Assembly (NCBI GenBank): GCA_023268675.1
Contig: JALQTV010000005.1
Location: forward strand, 1 to 37,744
Length of the DNA stretch: 37,744 bases
Direction: 5' to 3'
Source of the DNA: Saprospiraceae bacterium
GTDB lineage: Bacteria > Bacteroidota > Bacteroidia > Chitinophagales > Saprospiraceae
In this document: one piece after another, positions 1 to 7,923 of the stretch
Layout of the letters: each line of letters opens with the position of its first letter
Numbering within the stretch: position 1 is the stretch's first letter
The notes under the pieces: generated by a model
The model's database searches: none
What the model saw: only the letters and a program-made list of their open reading frames with translations
Told to the model about the DNA's origin: nothing
Program-made: the position numbers and the translations under genes

Positions 1-449
1 TCAAGGAATTTGAAAATCCTCCCGTAGCACAGGCTGACGTAAAATGCACCCTGACCCTCGACAAAAAACAGGATATCATTGTGCTGTTTTTTGATTTCGA
101 AGGAACTGTAGATACAACCTGCGATCGCTGTCTGGCAGATATCCACCTGCCAATTTCAGGTCAGGAAAGGTTGTTGGTAAAATACAGTGAGACGGAAGAG
201 GCTTCCGATGATCCTGAAATCCTCTTCGTACACCCTGAAAGTTCAAAAATTGATGTGTCAGGGCTTGTGTATGAATTCATTTGCCTGGCCATCCCAATGG
301 TTAAGGTATATGATTGCGAATTGGATGAGGATCCCCCGTGCAACCAGGAAATGCTGGATTACCTGGATGCACCCAATGACCCTGATGAGGACTTGCCTGA
401 TGACAATCCTTTTTCAGAAGTACTAAAGAAGATCAATCCATCTAAGTGA
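1..449 (+). CDS. YceD/DUF177 family protein, 5' truncated by window edge
   Basis: The frame is open from the first complete codon at base 3 up to the stop at 447-449, so the true start lies before the window. A GTG at 81 is only an internal codon. The visible 148 residues carry the CDRCL cysteine pair typical of the YceD (DUF177) family and end in an acidic tail. YceD proteins are small and encoded directly before rpmF in most bacteria; in E. coli and plants the family is linked to 23S rRNA accumulation. The position 39 bases before rpmF supports the call. The molecular function is not settled, so I give no symbol. Confidence 0.85.
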   Translation, partial: KEFENPPVAQADVKCTLTLDKKQDIIVLFFDFEGTVDTTCDRCLADIHLPISGQERLLVKYSETEEASDDPEILFVHPESSKIDVSGLVYEFICLAIPMVKVYDCELDEDPPCNQEMLDYLDAPNDPDEDLPDDNPFSEVLKKINPSK

Positions 450-488
450 GATAAAAGTTTTTGTAAGACCAGGTTAAATTAACAGAAA

Positions 489-683
489 ATGGCACATCCT
501 AAGAGTAGAATTTCAAAGCAACGCAAACGCAAACGCAGAACGCATAAGAAAGCGGCTATGCCCAATGTTTCTATCTGTCCCACAACGGGAGAGAGCCATC
601 TTTTCCATAGGGCTTATTCAGATGCAGAAGGCAATTTGTTTTATCGCGGCAAATTGTTGGTGAAGGCTCTGGAAGAAGAATAG
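489..683 (+). CDS. rpmF: 50S ribosomal protein L32
   Basis: The product is 64 residues, a normal length for L32, and has the family's highly basic start: MAHPKSRISKQRKRKRRTHKK. L32 is a structural protein of the large ribosomal subunit near the peptidyl transferase region. The later SICPTTGESHLFHRAY segment holds a single cysteine, so this is a form without the four-cysteine zinc site. The gene follows the yceD-like gene as in most bacteria and is probably co-transcribed with it. The usual next genes, plsX and fabH, are absent here; ridA and trpS follow instead. Confidence 0.97.
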   Translation: MAHPKSRISKQRKRKRRTHKKAAMPNVSICPTTGESHLFHRAYSDAEGNLFYRGKLLVKALEEE

Positions 684-785
684 TCAGGCCTATCCTTCCG
701 GAAATGATAACAAAGAACAGGCTCCCTTCTCAATTGCGTGATGTGGAGCTTTTCGTATTTGGTTTAGTTTAAATTGCACCGCTTT

Positions 786-1169
786 ATGGCAAAGTCAATC
801 ATTTATACGGCTGATGCACCCAATCCCGTAGGGCCCTACAGCCAGGCCGTAATGGCCAACGATACCCTCTATGCATCCGGTCAGATTGCCCTGAACCCCT
901 CAACAGGTACCCTGGTCAATGACTCTATCGAAGCAGAAACTACCCAGGTAATGGAAAACCTGAAAGCAGTCCTGCACGCCGCCGGCATGACATTCGAAAA
1001 TGTGGTAAGTTGCTCGGTTTTTGTCGCAGACATCAATCAATACGACAAAATCAATGCCATCTATGGCAAATACTTCGATGAGGCTACCGCTCCTGCACGC
1101 GCTCTGGTTCAGGTCGCTAATTTGCCCAAATTCGTTAACGTAGAAGTTTCACTGATCGCGGTCCGCTAA
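786..1169 (+). CDS. ridA: RidA family enamine/imine deaminase
   Basis: RidA proteins hydrolyse reactive enamine and imine intermediates such as 2-aminoacrylate, made by PLP enzymes, to 2-keto acids and ammonia. The 127-residue product matches the family length. Visible family features are NPVGPYSQAV near the N terminus, YASGQIALNP, and the C-terminal signature APARALVQVANLPKFVNVEV, whose arginine binds the substrate carboxylate. I choose the ATG at 786 over an in-frame TTG at 774, because the homology begins at MAKSIIYT and the TTG would add only MHRF. It lies 29 bases before trpS on the same strand, so they may be co-transcribed. Confidence 0.95.
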   Translation: MAKSIIYTADAPNPVGPYSQAVMANDTLYASGQIALNPSTGTLVNDSIEAETTQVMENLKAVLHAAGMTFENVVSCSVFVADINQYDKINAIYGKYFDEATAPARALVQVANLPKFVNVEVSLIAVR

Positions 1170-1198
1170 GGCCTGCTATCTACCGCTATTTTTTGATT

Positions 1199-2209
1199 AT
1201 GGAGTCCAGAAAACAAGTTCTTTCCTGCATCCAACCTACAGGGGACATGCACTTCGGAAATTATTTCGGAGCCGTCACCAATTGGGTTGAACTTCAAAAT
1301 TCCTACGATTGTGTTTATGGCATTGTAGATTACCACGCAATGACCATGCCTTTCAAACCGGCTAAATTGAGAGAAAATACCTGGGAACTGGTATTCAACC
1401 TACTCGCAACCGGTATAGAAGCAAAGAATATTTTCATCCAGTCACTGGTACCCGAACATGCGGAGCTTTGCTGGATATTTAATTGCTTTACGTCTTATGG
1501 CCAGCTTAGCCGTATGACACAGTTTAAAGATAAAAGCAATCAGGCTGGAGAAGATGCTGATGGCTTCATTTCTGCCGGTTTGCTGGACTATCCTGTACTG
1601 CAGGCAGCCGATATCCTGGTGTACCGCGCAGATTATGTACCGGTAGGCAAGGACCAGGAACAACACCTGGAGTTGACAAGGAATATTGCTACCCGCTTCA
1701 ACCTGGTAGTGGGCAAAGAATATTTTACACTTCCGGAGCCACTCTATACAGAGGTTCCCAAAGTAATGTCCACCGCCGATCCCAGTAGAAAAATGAGTAA
1801 AAGCGCCGGCGCAAAGCATTATATCAATGTGTTTGCAGATGAACAAACCATACGCAAACAAATCAAATCTGCCGTTACAGATACCGGTGAAACCAAAGCC
1901 GGAGAAATGAGCGCCGGGGTAAGCAATTTGTTTGAATTGCTCAAAGCAAGTGGCAAAAAAGAAGCCTGGGAAAGCCTGATGGATGATTACCGCAACAATG
2001 CCCTCAAATATGTAGATCTCAAGGAAGCTGTTGCAGAAGGCCTCGTGGAAATAAGCACGCAAATCCGAAACAACAAAGCCGCCATCGTCGCTGATAAAAA
2101 ACAGGTAAAAGAAATCATTAAAGCAAGCAGCGCAGACATCCGAAAAAAAGCACATCAAACCATTACTGATGTCAAGGAATTGACTGGCCTGCTCAATGTC
2201 AAACTTTAA
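1199..2209 (+). CDS. trpS: Tryptophanyl-tRNA synthetase
   Basis: This class I aminoacyl-tRNA synthetase charges tRNA-Trp in the cytosol. The 336-residue product has the HIGH-type signature as HFGN (residues 18-21) and the KMSKS loop (about 198-202), the two ATP-binding motifs of class I synthetases. The stretch YPVLQAADIL and the length of about 330 residues fit bacterial TrpRS. The ATG at 1199 is used; an upstream in-frame TTG at 1193 would add only two residues. The next gene begins eight bases after the stop, suggesting one transcript. Confidence 0.97.
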   Translation: MESRKQVLSCIQPTGDMHFGNYFGAVTNWVELQNSYDCVYGIVDYHAMTMPFKPAKLRENTWELVFNLLATGIEAKNIFIQSLVPEHAELCWIFNCFTSYGQLSRMTQFKDKSNQAGEDADGFISAGLLDYPVLQAADILVYRADYVPVGKDQEQHLELTRNIATRFNLVVGKEYFTLPEPLYTEVPKVMSTADPSRKMSKSAGAKHYINVFADEQTIRKQIKSAVTDTGETKAGEMSAGVSNLFELLKASGKKEAWESLMDDYRNNALKYVDLKEAVAEGLVEISTQIRNNKAAIVADKKQVKEIIKASSADIRKKAHQTITDVKELTGLLNVKL

Positions 2210-2217
2210 TCCGAACC

Positions 2218-2838
2218 ATGAAAATCATTTGTATCGGACGAAATTATGCAGAACATGCGAAGGAATTGAACAATGCAGTTCCCGAAGATCCCATCGTGTT
2301 TCTGAAGCCTCCTTCGGCCTTGCTAATCAACAACAAACCTCTGTACTACCCCGAATTTACTCAAGACATTCACTACGAACTGGAAGTCGTGCTGAAAATA
2401 GGAAAAAACGGCAGGTATGTACAACCGGAATTCGCCTCTGAATACTACAACCAGGTAAGCCTGGGCATAGATTTTACTGCAAGAGACCTACAGGCAAAGT
2501 GCAAAAAAAACGGGCATCCCTGGGAAATCGCCAAAGGCTTTGACGGTTCGGCAGCTCTGGGCCCCTTTATAGCGCTGGATAAAGTAAACCCCGAAGGAAT
2601 ACAGTTCCAACTGCATAAAAACGGAGCCGTCGTACAAGACGGAAACACCCGCGACATGATCTTCTCTTTCAATGACATCATCGTCTATGTTTCCCGTTTC
2701 TTTAAACTACAAATGGGTGACCTGATCTTTACCGGTACTCCGGCAGGGGTTGGCCCGGTTGCCATAGGAGACAAACTGGAAGGAAGTATTCTGACAAATA
2801 CAGGCTGGCAATCCCTCCTGGAATGCGATATAAAATAA
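2218..2838 (+). CDS. Fumarylacetoacetate hydrolase (FAH) family protein, FAHD1/acylpyruvase-like
   Basis: The 206-residue single-domain protein opens with GRNYAEHAKE, matching the GRNYxxHxxE catalytic region of FAHD1-type proteins (His13, Glu16 here). The expected divalent-metal ligands are in place: Glu54 and Glu56 in HYELEVV and Asp85 in GIDFTARDLQ. GTPAGVGPV near the C terminus is also a family signature. FAHD1-type enzymes hydrolyse acylpyruvates or decarboxylate oxaloacetate; related members act in aromatic breakdown. No aromatic catabolic gene is nearby, so a general metabolite-clearing role is more likely. The exact substrate cannot be read from the sequence. Confidence 0.88.
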   Translation: MKIICIGRNYAEHAKELNNAVPEDPIVFLKPPSALLINNKPLYYPEFTQDIHYELEVVLKIGKNGRYVQPEFASEYYNQVSLGIDFTARDLQAKCKKNGHPWEIAKGFDGSAALGPFIALDKVNPEGIQFQLHKNGAVVQDGNTRDMIFSFNDIIVYVSRFFKLQMGDLIFTGTPAGVGPVAIGDKLEGSILTNTGWQSLLECDIK

Positions 2839-2915
2839 ACAGAATTGCTATTTTTACACGCGGTATCTAATCCGGGACAAAACCCCTATTGATCAACTAA
2901 AAAACATCCTTAATT

Positions 2916-4169
2916 ATGTCATATCTTTTCACTTCCGAATCCGTTTCCGAAGGACACCCCGATAAAGTAGCCGATCAGATTTCAGATGCACTGGTTGACC
3001 ATTTCATCGCTTTCGATCCCAAATCCAAAGTAGCCTGCGAAACACTGGTGACAACCGGACAGGTAGTGCTGGCAGGGGAAGTCAAATCCGAGGTGTACCT
3101 GGATGTACAGCAAATCGCCAGAAACGTAATCAAAAATATTGGCTATACCCGTTCCGAATATATGTTCGAAGCCAACTCCTGCGGCATTCTCTCCGCTATC
3201 CACGAACAGTCTCCGGATATCAATCAAGGGGTAGAACGCCAAAATCCTGAAGATCAGGGCGCCGGCGACCAGGGAATGATGTTTGGTTATGCCACCAACG
3301 AAACCGAAAACTACATGCCCCTGGCACTGGATCTTTCTCACCGAATCCTACTCGAACTGGCAGCCATCCGCAAAGGAGGGGAAGTGATGACCTACCTCCG
3401 ACCGGACTCCAAATCACAGGTTACCATAGAATACGATGACAACCACAAACCCGTCAGAATAGATACCATTGTGGTTTCTACCCAGCATGATCCCTTCGAC
3501 GAAGATGAAAAAATGCTGGCAACCATCAAGAAAGATGTCATCGAACTGGTAATACCCAAAGTAAAAGCACAACTTCCGGCTCACCTGCAGGAACTATTCA
3601 ATGACAACATCATCTACCACGTCAACCCAACCGGCAAATTCGTTATCGGTGGTCCACATGGAGATACCGGCCTCACCGGCCGAAAAATCATCGTAGATAC
3701 CTACGGCGGAAAAGGTGCTCACGGTGGTGGAGCGTTCTCAGGCAAAGATCCCTCAAAAGTTGACAGATCAGGTGCTTACGCTACCCGCCATATAGCCAAA
3801 AACCTGGTAGCAGCAGGAGTATGCGACGAAGTACTGGTACAGGTGTCTTATGCCATCGGCGTAGCCAAACCTACCAATATCTACATCCAGACTTATGGCA
3901 CCAGCAAGGTAAATATGACCGACGGCGAAATTGCTGCCATTGTGAGCCAGCTTTTTGATATGAGACCCTACGCCATCGAAACCCGCCTGAAGTTGCGTAC
4001 CCCTATTTATTCGGAAACCGCAGCTTATGGTCACATGGGCAGAACACCGGAAAAGAAAATGGTAACGTTTACCAGTGGCTCAGGAGAAACCAAAAAAATG
4101 GAAGTGGAAACCTTTACCTGGGAAAAATTGGATATGGTGGATGCCGTAAAAGCTGCTTTCAAACTTTAA
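2916..4169 (+). CDS. metK: S-adenosylmethionine synthetase
   Basis: MetK makes S-adenosylmethionine from methionine and ATP in the cytosol. The product is 417 residues, slightly longer than the E. coli enzyme. Motifs seen: [13 protein letters not shown] near the N terminus (ATP and metal binding), [12 protein letters not shown], and the glycine-rich [20 protein letters not shown] loop. All key positions look intact. The 77-base leader is too short for, and does not resemble, a SAM riboswitch. The gene is followed by a clear hairpin terminator. Confidence 0.98.
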   Translation: MSYLFTSESVSEGHPDKVADQISDALVDHFIAFDPKSKVACETLVTTGQVVLAGEVKSEVYLDVQQIARNVIKNIGYTRSEYMFEANSCGILSAIHEQSPDINQGVERQNPEDQGAGDQGMMFGYATNETENYMPLALDLSHRILLELAAIRKGGEVMTYLRPDSKSQVTIEYDDNHKPVRIDTIVVSTQHDPFDEDEKMLATIKKDVIELVIPKVKAQLPAHLQELFNDNIIYHVNPTGKFVIGGPHGDTGLTGRKIIVDTYGGKGAHGGGAFSGKDPSKVDRSGAYATRHIAKNLVAAGVCDEVLVQVSYAIGVAKPTNIYIQTYGTSKVNMTDGEIAAIVSQLFDMRPYAIETRLKLRTPIYSETAAYGHMGRTPEKKMVTFTSGSGETKKMEVETFTWEKLDMVDAVKAAFKL

Positions 4170-4192
4170 GCCTAAAACCGCGCTCCTAACAT

Positions 4193-4231
4193 AAAAAAGC
4201 TGTCCTGTTAGCATTATGGGGCAGCTTTTTT
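4193..4231. terminator. Bidirectional intrinsic terminator between metK and the sugar transferase gene
   Basis: The arms AAAAAAGCTG (4193-4202) and CAGCTTTTTT (4222-4231) pair over ten bases, with further CC/GG pairs toward the loop. The A-run and T-run make it work in both directions. It lies between convergent genes and its 3' arm runs into the stop codon of the minus-strand gene at 4230. Confidence 0.85.
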
Positions 4232-5651
4232 ATTTGCCCTTGCCCTGCAATAAAACCAACAAGGTGTAAAACATAATCTTAAAGTCCAGCGACAAGGACA
4301 TGTTTTCAATGTATAAAATGTCAAATTTAAGACGTTGCAACATTTGATCTACATTGGAAGCATAGCCATATTTCACCTGCCCCCAGGAAGTAATGCCCGG
4401 ACGGACCTTCAACAAGTGTTTGTAGTGCGGATCCCTTTCCGTAATCAGATCAATGAAGTATTGCCGCTCCGGTCTGGGTCCGACCAGAGACATATCCCCC
4501 TTCAATACATTCCAAAACTGCGGCAACTCATCCAGCCGCCATTTGCGCATCACCGCTCCCCAGGGAGTAACCCGTGTATCTCCCTCGTGAGACAGCCTGG
4601 GGCCATCTTTTTCGGCATCCAGCCGCATAGATCGAAACTTGTAAATATAAAAGGGCTTCCAGTTGAGCCCGATGCGTTCTTGTTTGAAGAAAACAGGCCC
4701 GGGAGATGAAAGACGTACGCGGATTGCAATGTACAACAACAAAGGAAACAACAGCAACAACATCACTCCGGACACCAGCACGTCTATTCCACGCTTAAAC
4801 AATCGCTGCCATTTCGGCATCAAATCCTGCTTGATTTCTATCAAAACAGCACCGTAAACCTGGTTCATTTTTACATTGCCAAGCAAAATATCGTACATAT
4901 CAGGAATGATTTTCACCAATACCTGGTCTGCATAGTCAAACAGATGGTTGAGAATTTCTCTCAGGCGATCGTGTTCCGATGTTTCTATGGCAATGATAAC
5001 TTCTTCTATTTCCTGTGTACGAATGACTTCCGGCAAATCTTTTATTTCGCCCAGCCTGGGCAAAAAACGTTGCAACTCAGTTCTGTTTTCCGGATTTCCT
5101 GCCGATACGAAACCGAGAAAATTATATCCCAGACGTTGTTTCCTTCCTGTGACATCCTGGTACAACTCAAGTGCATTCGCATTGCTCCCTACAATCAGGG
5201 TATTATAACTGACCAGTCCCTTTTTCAACCTTTGGTTCGCACGGTTGAGCAATATCATCCGAAAAAAAACAGTCAGGGTAAAGTGAATAGAAAACAATGC
5301 TATGAAAGAAACATAGTAAGTCCTGTAGTTGGTAACCAGATCATCCAGAATCAGGGTAAAGAAAAGGAACAATGCACCAAAAAAACTAAGAAAAAGGGTT
5401 CTCGCAAAAGTGGCAAGCCTGGAAAGCCTGTAAATATCATGGTACTGGTCAAAAATCCCGTAAAAAAGCGACCAACCTAAGGGAACCACCAGGATGCCTG
5501 ACCAGAAATTTTGATCATTAAACAGCCCCGCTCCCAGACTCCCGGATTCTATCCATTGCCGGAAAGCAAAAAAACAGGCCCAACTGAGCATCGCGGTCAG
5601 GAAATCTGCCAATTTATATACAAAGGTATCCCACTGTCGTTTGCGCTTCAT
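4230..5651 (-). CDS. Polyprenyl-phosphate sugar phosphotransferase (WcaJ/WbaP type), exopolysaccharide initiation
   Basis: Enzymes of this class move a sugar-1-phosphate from a nucleotide sugar to undecaprenyl phosphate, the first step of many capsule and exopolysaccharide pathways, at the inner membrane. The 473-residue product has about four N-terminal membrane segments (to about residue 150), a central Rossmann-like domain starting near TLIVGSNANALEL, another hydrophobic segment, and the C-terminal bacterial sugar transferase domain with KRGIDVLVSG, FFKQERIG, YKFRSMR, LDELPQFWNVLKGDMSLVGPRP and RPGITSWGQV. All the usual motifs are present. It is the last gene of an apparent unit starting at alaS and lies 19 bases after the lipoprotein gene. 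The sugar transferred is unknown. Confidence 0.93.
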   Translation of the reverse strand: MKRKRQWDTFVYKLADFLTAMLSWACFFAFRQWIESGSLGAGLFNDQNFWSGILVVPLGWSLFYGIFDQYHDIYRLSRLATFARTLFLSFFGALFLFFTLILDDLVTNYRTYYVSFIALFSIHFTLTVFFRMILLNRANQRLKKGLVSYNTLIVGSNANALELYQDVTGRKQRLGYNFLGFVSAGNPENRTELQRFLPRLGEIKDLPEVIRTQEIEEVIIAIETSEHDRLREILNHLFDYADQVLVKIIPDMYDILLGNVKMNQVYGAVLIEIKQDLMPKWQRLFKRGIDVLVSGVMLLLLFPLLLYIAIRVRLSSPGPVFFKQERIGLNWKPFYIYKFRSMRLDAEKDGPRLSHEGDTRVTPWGAVMRKWRLDELPQFWNVLKGDMSLVGPRPERQYFIDLITERDPHYKHLLKVRPGITSWGQVKYGYASNVDQMLQRLKFDILYIENMSLSLDFKIMFYTLLVLLQGKGK

Positions 5652-5670
5652 ATTTTTTGTTCAAAGCAGC

Positions 5671-6552
5671 CTAAAAAAATACCAGTTTGAAGTTGTCAAA
5701 CCAAACCCCGGCTTCCCCTCGTTCAGATCCTTCCAAAGCTGTCCGCAATACCAATTGGTATTCATCAAACACGGAAGGATCAGCCAGCGACGAAAAATTA
5801 AAGTAAATTTTTTGCCACTCCTCCGAAGGGTAGAACCCCGGATTAAGCAAAACGCTGCCCTGGGTAGAACCAATACCTGAATATCCTATCAACCCAAAAA
5901 CTACAGGAATATCAGCTTTGTAATTTAATTCCAGATAAACAAAAGGACTTTTGACCCCCAATTCCTGCATCCTGTTCAGCGATGCCAACTCGATCAAAGG
6001 TTGATCCTCGGTGAGGCTTATTTTCAGCGCTGACCTGCCTTCAAAAACTTCGTCCTGGTCCAAAGTAAGCATCCCTACATCCCCTATTTTGACATCTCTC
6101 ATCAGGTGGTTTGTCTGTTCAAAAGGTTCGATCAGTGCAAATCGGATACTTTCGACATAAGTGGTTACCGGCTTTAAGGTATCTGTTTTTCCAGGCTCCA
6201 GGGCAACCTGAAAAGTAACAGGTTCATAAAATGGATAAATTTCAGGAGTAGCATGAATGCCATTGTCCCGGATCCCTGCATCCAGTCTTACCAAGGCAGA
6301 CCCTGTCTCCAAAACGGGAATCAGCGCCGGCAGTTCATAGGCACCCAGGAACTGCTCCCCCACTGTAAGCCATACATCTGTAATATTACTGGAAGAAGTA
6401 CCTTCTCGGTTTTCTGCAAGAACAGAAAAAGAGGGTATATATAAGTATGCAGGTATGGGCTCCTCACCCCTGTCAGGCAAACAGCCTGAGAACGACCCCA
6501 CAATCAAAAGAAAGTAAAGCAATTTCCAATGTGGCCTCCGGATAAGGTGCAT
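5671..6552 (-). CDS. Putative lipoprotein, unknown function
   Basis: I do not recognise the 293-residue product. It starts with a lipoprotein signal: a basic N-region, a hydrophobic run LLYFLLIVGSFSG, then Cys24 in a lipobox-like LIVGSFSGC context. After cleavage the chain is rich in short beta-like stretches and ends in VWFDNFKLVFF, resembling jelly-roll or carbohydrate-binding folds, but this is only an impression. Its ATG overlaps the stop of the dehydrogenase gene by one base (TGATG on the minus strand), so translation is probably coupled. The sugar transferase gene follows 19 bases later, suggesting an envelope or polysaccharide role. Confidence 0.75.
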   Translation of the reverse strand: MHLIRRPHWKLLYFLLIVGSFSGCLPDRGEEPIPAYLYIPSFSVLAENREGTSSSNITDVWLTVGEQFLGAYELPALIPVLETGSALVRLDAGIRDNGIHATPEIYPFYEPVTFQVALEPGKTDTLKPVTTYVESIRFALIEPFEQTNHLMRDVKIGDVGMLTLDQDEVFEGRSALKISLTEDQPLIELASLNRMQELGVKSPFVYLELNYKADIPVVFGLIGYSGIGSTQGSVLLNPGFYPSEEWQKIYFNFSSLADPSVFDEYQLVLRTALEGSERGEAGVWFDNFKLVFF

Positions 6553-7553
6553 CAGAGACTGGATTGGTGTTGGCGGCTTCGCTCTTCAATTTTGTCAGCG
6601 ATCTGCTGAGCCAGTAACAGCGCCTCGTATCCTTCCTCTATACTCACCTTTGGGCGGGTTCCCGACCGAATGCTCTCCGCGAAGGCCTCCAATTCCATTT
6701 TTATGGCATTCACCGGTTCTATAGGCGGCATTTCTAGTTGCATCCACTTTTGCCCACTATCGGTATTCAACTCCAACCAGTTATCGCTACTGCTGTCCGA
6801 AGGGTCTTTGGAATCGTGAAGCCGCACGATCTCTGCTTTTTTGTCCAAAAAATCCAGGCTGATATACGCATCCTCCTGGAAAATACGCACTTTCCGCATC
6901 TGCTTCATGCTGATACGGCTTGCTGTAAGGTTGGCCACACAACCATTGTCAAATTCTATTCTGGCATTGGCAATATCCGGCGTACGACTCACAATGGATA
7001 CCCCGCTCGCAGAAATACTGCTGACCTTCGAAGGTACCAGACTGAGAAGTATATCAAGGTCGTGTATCATCAAATCCAGCACAACTGAAACATCTGTGCC
7101 ACGTGGATTGAACACGGCAAGGCGATGCCCCTCAATAAACATAGGATTGAGTTGCTTGCCGCCCAATGCAAGCAAAGCAGGATTGAAACGCTCTACATGA
7201 CCAACCTGTACCTGGACCTTTTTCTGCGCAGCCAAATCAACCAGGTGGCGTGCCTCTGATACGGTATGTGTCAATGGCTTTTCGATGAAAAGGTGCTTAC
7301 CTGCCTCCATGATCCGAATCGCCAGTTCGTAGTGCGTGGAAGTTGGCGTCACAACATCCAGCACATCACAAGCCGCTATCAATTCATCCAGATCATCAAA
7401 CCTGCGAGCACCAGTATTTGCAATCGCTTCTCCTGCAATGCGATCATCAGGATCGTAAAAACCAACCAACTCGAAATGCTCCGAAGCCAGCAGGATGCAC
7501 TTTAAATGAATTTTACCCAAATGTCCGGCACCTAACAAACCTATTTTCAACAT
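6552..7553 (-). CDS. Gfo/Idh/MocA family NAD(P)-dependent oxidoreductase
   Basis: The 333-residue protein has the family's N-terminal Rossmann fold with GLLGAGHLGKIH (dinucleotide binding) and the EKPLTHTVSEA motif, whose EKP lysine is catalytic in many members. The C-terminal part is the usual substrate-binding domain with a central beta sheet. Members oxidise or reduce sugars, inositols or amino-sugar nucleotides. Here the gene sits between a small membrane protein and a lipoprotein plus polysaccharide-initiating transferase, so a nucleotide-sugar substrate is plausible but unproven. Its stop overlaps the next start by one base. Confidence 0.92.
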   Translation of the reverse strand: MLKIGLLGAGHLGKIHLKCILLASEHFELVGFYDPDDRIAGEAIANTGARRFDDLDELIAACDVLDVVTPTSTHYELAIRIMEAGKHLFIEKPLTHTVSEARHLVDLAAQKKVQVQVGHVERFNPALLALGGKQLNPMFIEGHRLAVFNPRGTDVSVVLDLMIHDLDILLSLVPSKVSSISASGVSIVSRTPDIANARIEFDNGCVANLTASRISMKQMRKVRIFQEDAYISLDFLDKKAEIVRLHDSKDPSDSSSDNWLELNTDSGQKWMQLEMPPIEPVNAIKMELEAFAESIRSGTRPKVSIEEGYEALLLAQQIADKIEERSRQHQSSL

Positions 7554-7584
7554 ATCTTGGCATTTTTTCGCATAAGCGGCTCCC

Positions 7585-7887
7585 CTACCTGAAATACATC
7601 AGAATCGCGCCAAAGAGCGTGATCAATGCAATCAAAACGGTAGCCATTCTGATGGAAAAACGCAAATGTCTGACGAATGTTTCGATCTCGCTCTGCATTT
7701 GGGGGTATCTGACAAACACTTCTTTTCTCATTTTTTCCCGGTTGAACACATGCGAGGCATTGAACTCCACCCGATTTTGAACCAGCTTTTTATAACTGGC
7801 AAAGACCTTTACCCTAAAATACACATTGAGAAAGAGCATGGCCACAAAAAGAGCAATCACAATTGTCAGCAGCAGTCCTGCCATCAT
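7585..7887 (-). CDS. Small two-helix membrane protein, unknown function
   Basis: I do not recognise this 100-residue product. Residues about 3-25 (LLLTIVIALFVAMLFLNVYF) and about 79-98 (RMATVLIALITLFGAILMYF) are strongly hydrophobic. Between them is a charged stretch of about 50 residues with many lysines, arginines and glutamates. It is probably an inner-membrane protein with both ends on the same side. It lies 36 bases downstream of alaS and 31 bases upstream of the dehydrogenase gene, all on the minus strand, so it probably shares their transcript. Confidence 0.7.
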   Translation of the reverse strand: MMAGLLLTIVIALFVAMLFLNVYFRVKVFASYKKLVQNRVEFNASHVFNREKMRKEVFVRYPQMQSEIETFVRHLRFSIRMATVLIALITLFGAILMYFR

Positions 7888-7923
7888 TTTTCCTTTTCTA
7901 TGGTTTGCGCCTTTCGGCGAAAA

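Noticed and set aside
1442-2158. 238-codon open frame antisense to trpS
   Set aside because: It is cysteine- and phenylalanine-rich, has no recognisable motif and lies wholly opposite a clear trpS gene.
2839-2915. SAM riboswitch before metK
   Set aside because: The gap is only 77 bases and shows no multi-stem architecture or expression-platform hairpin.
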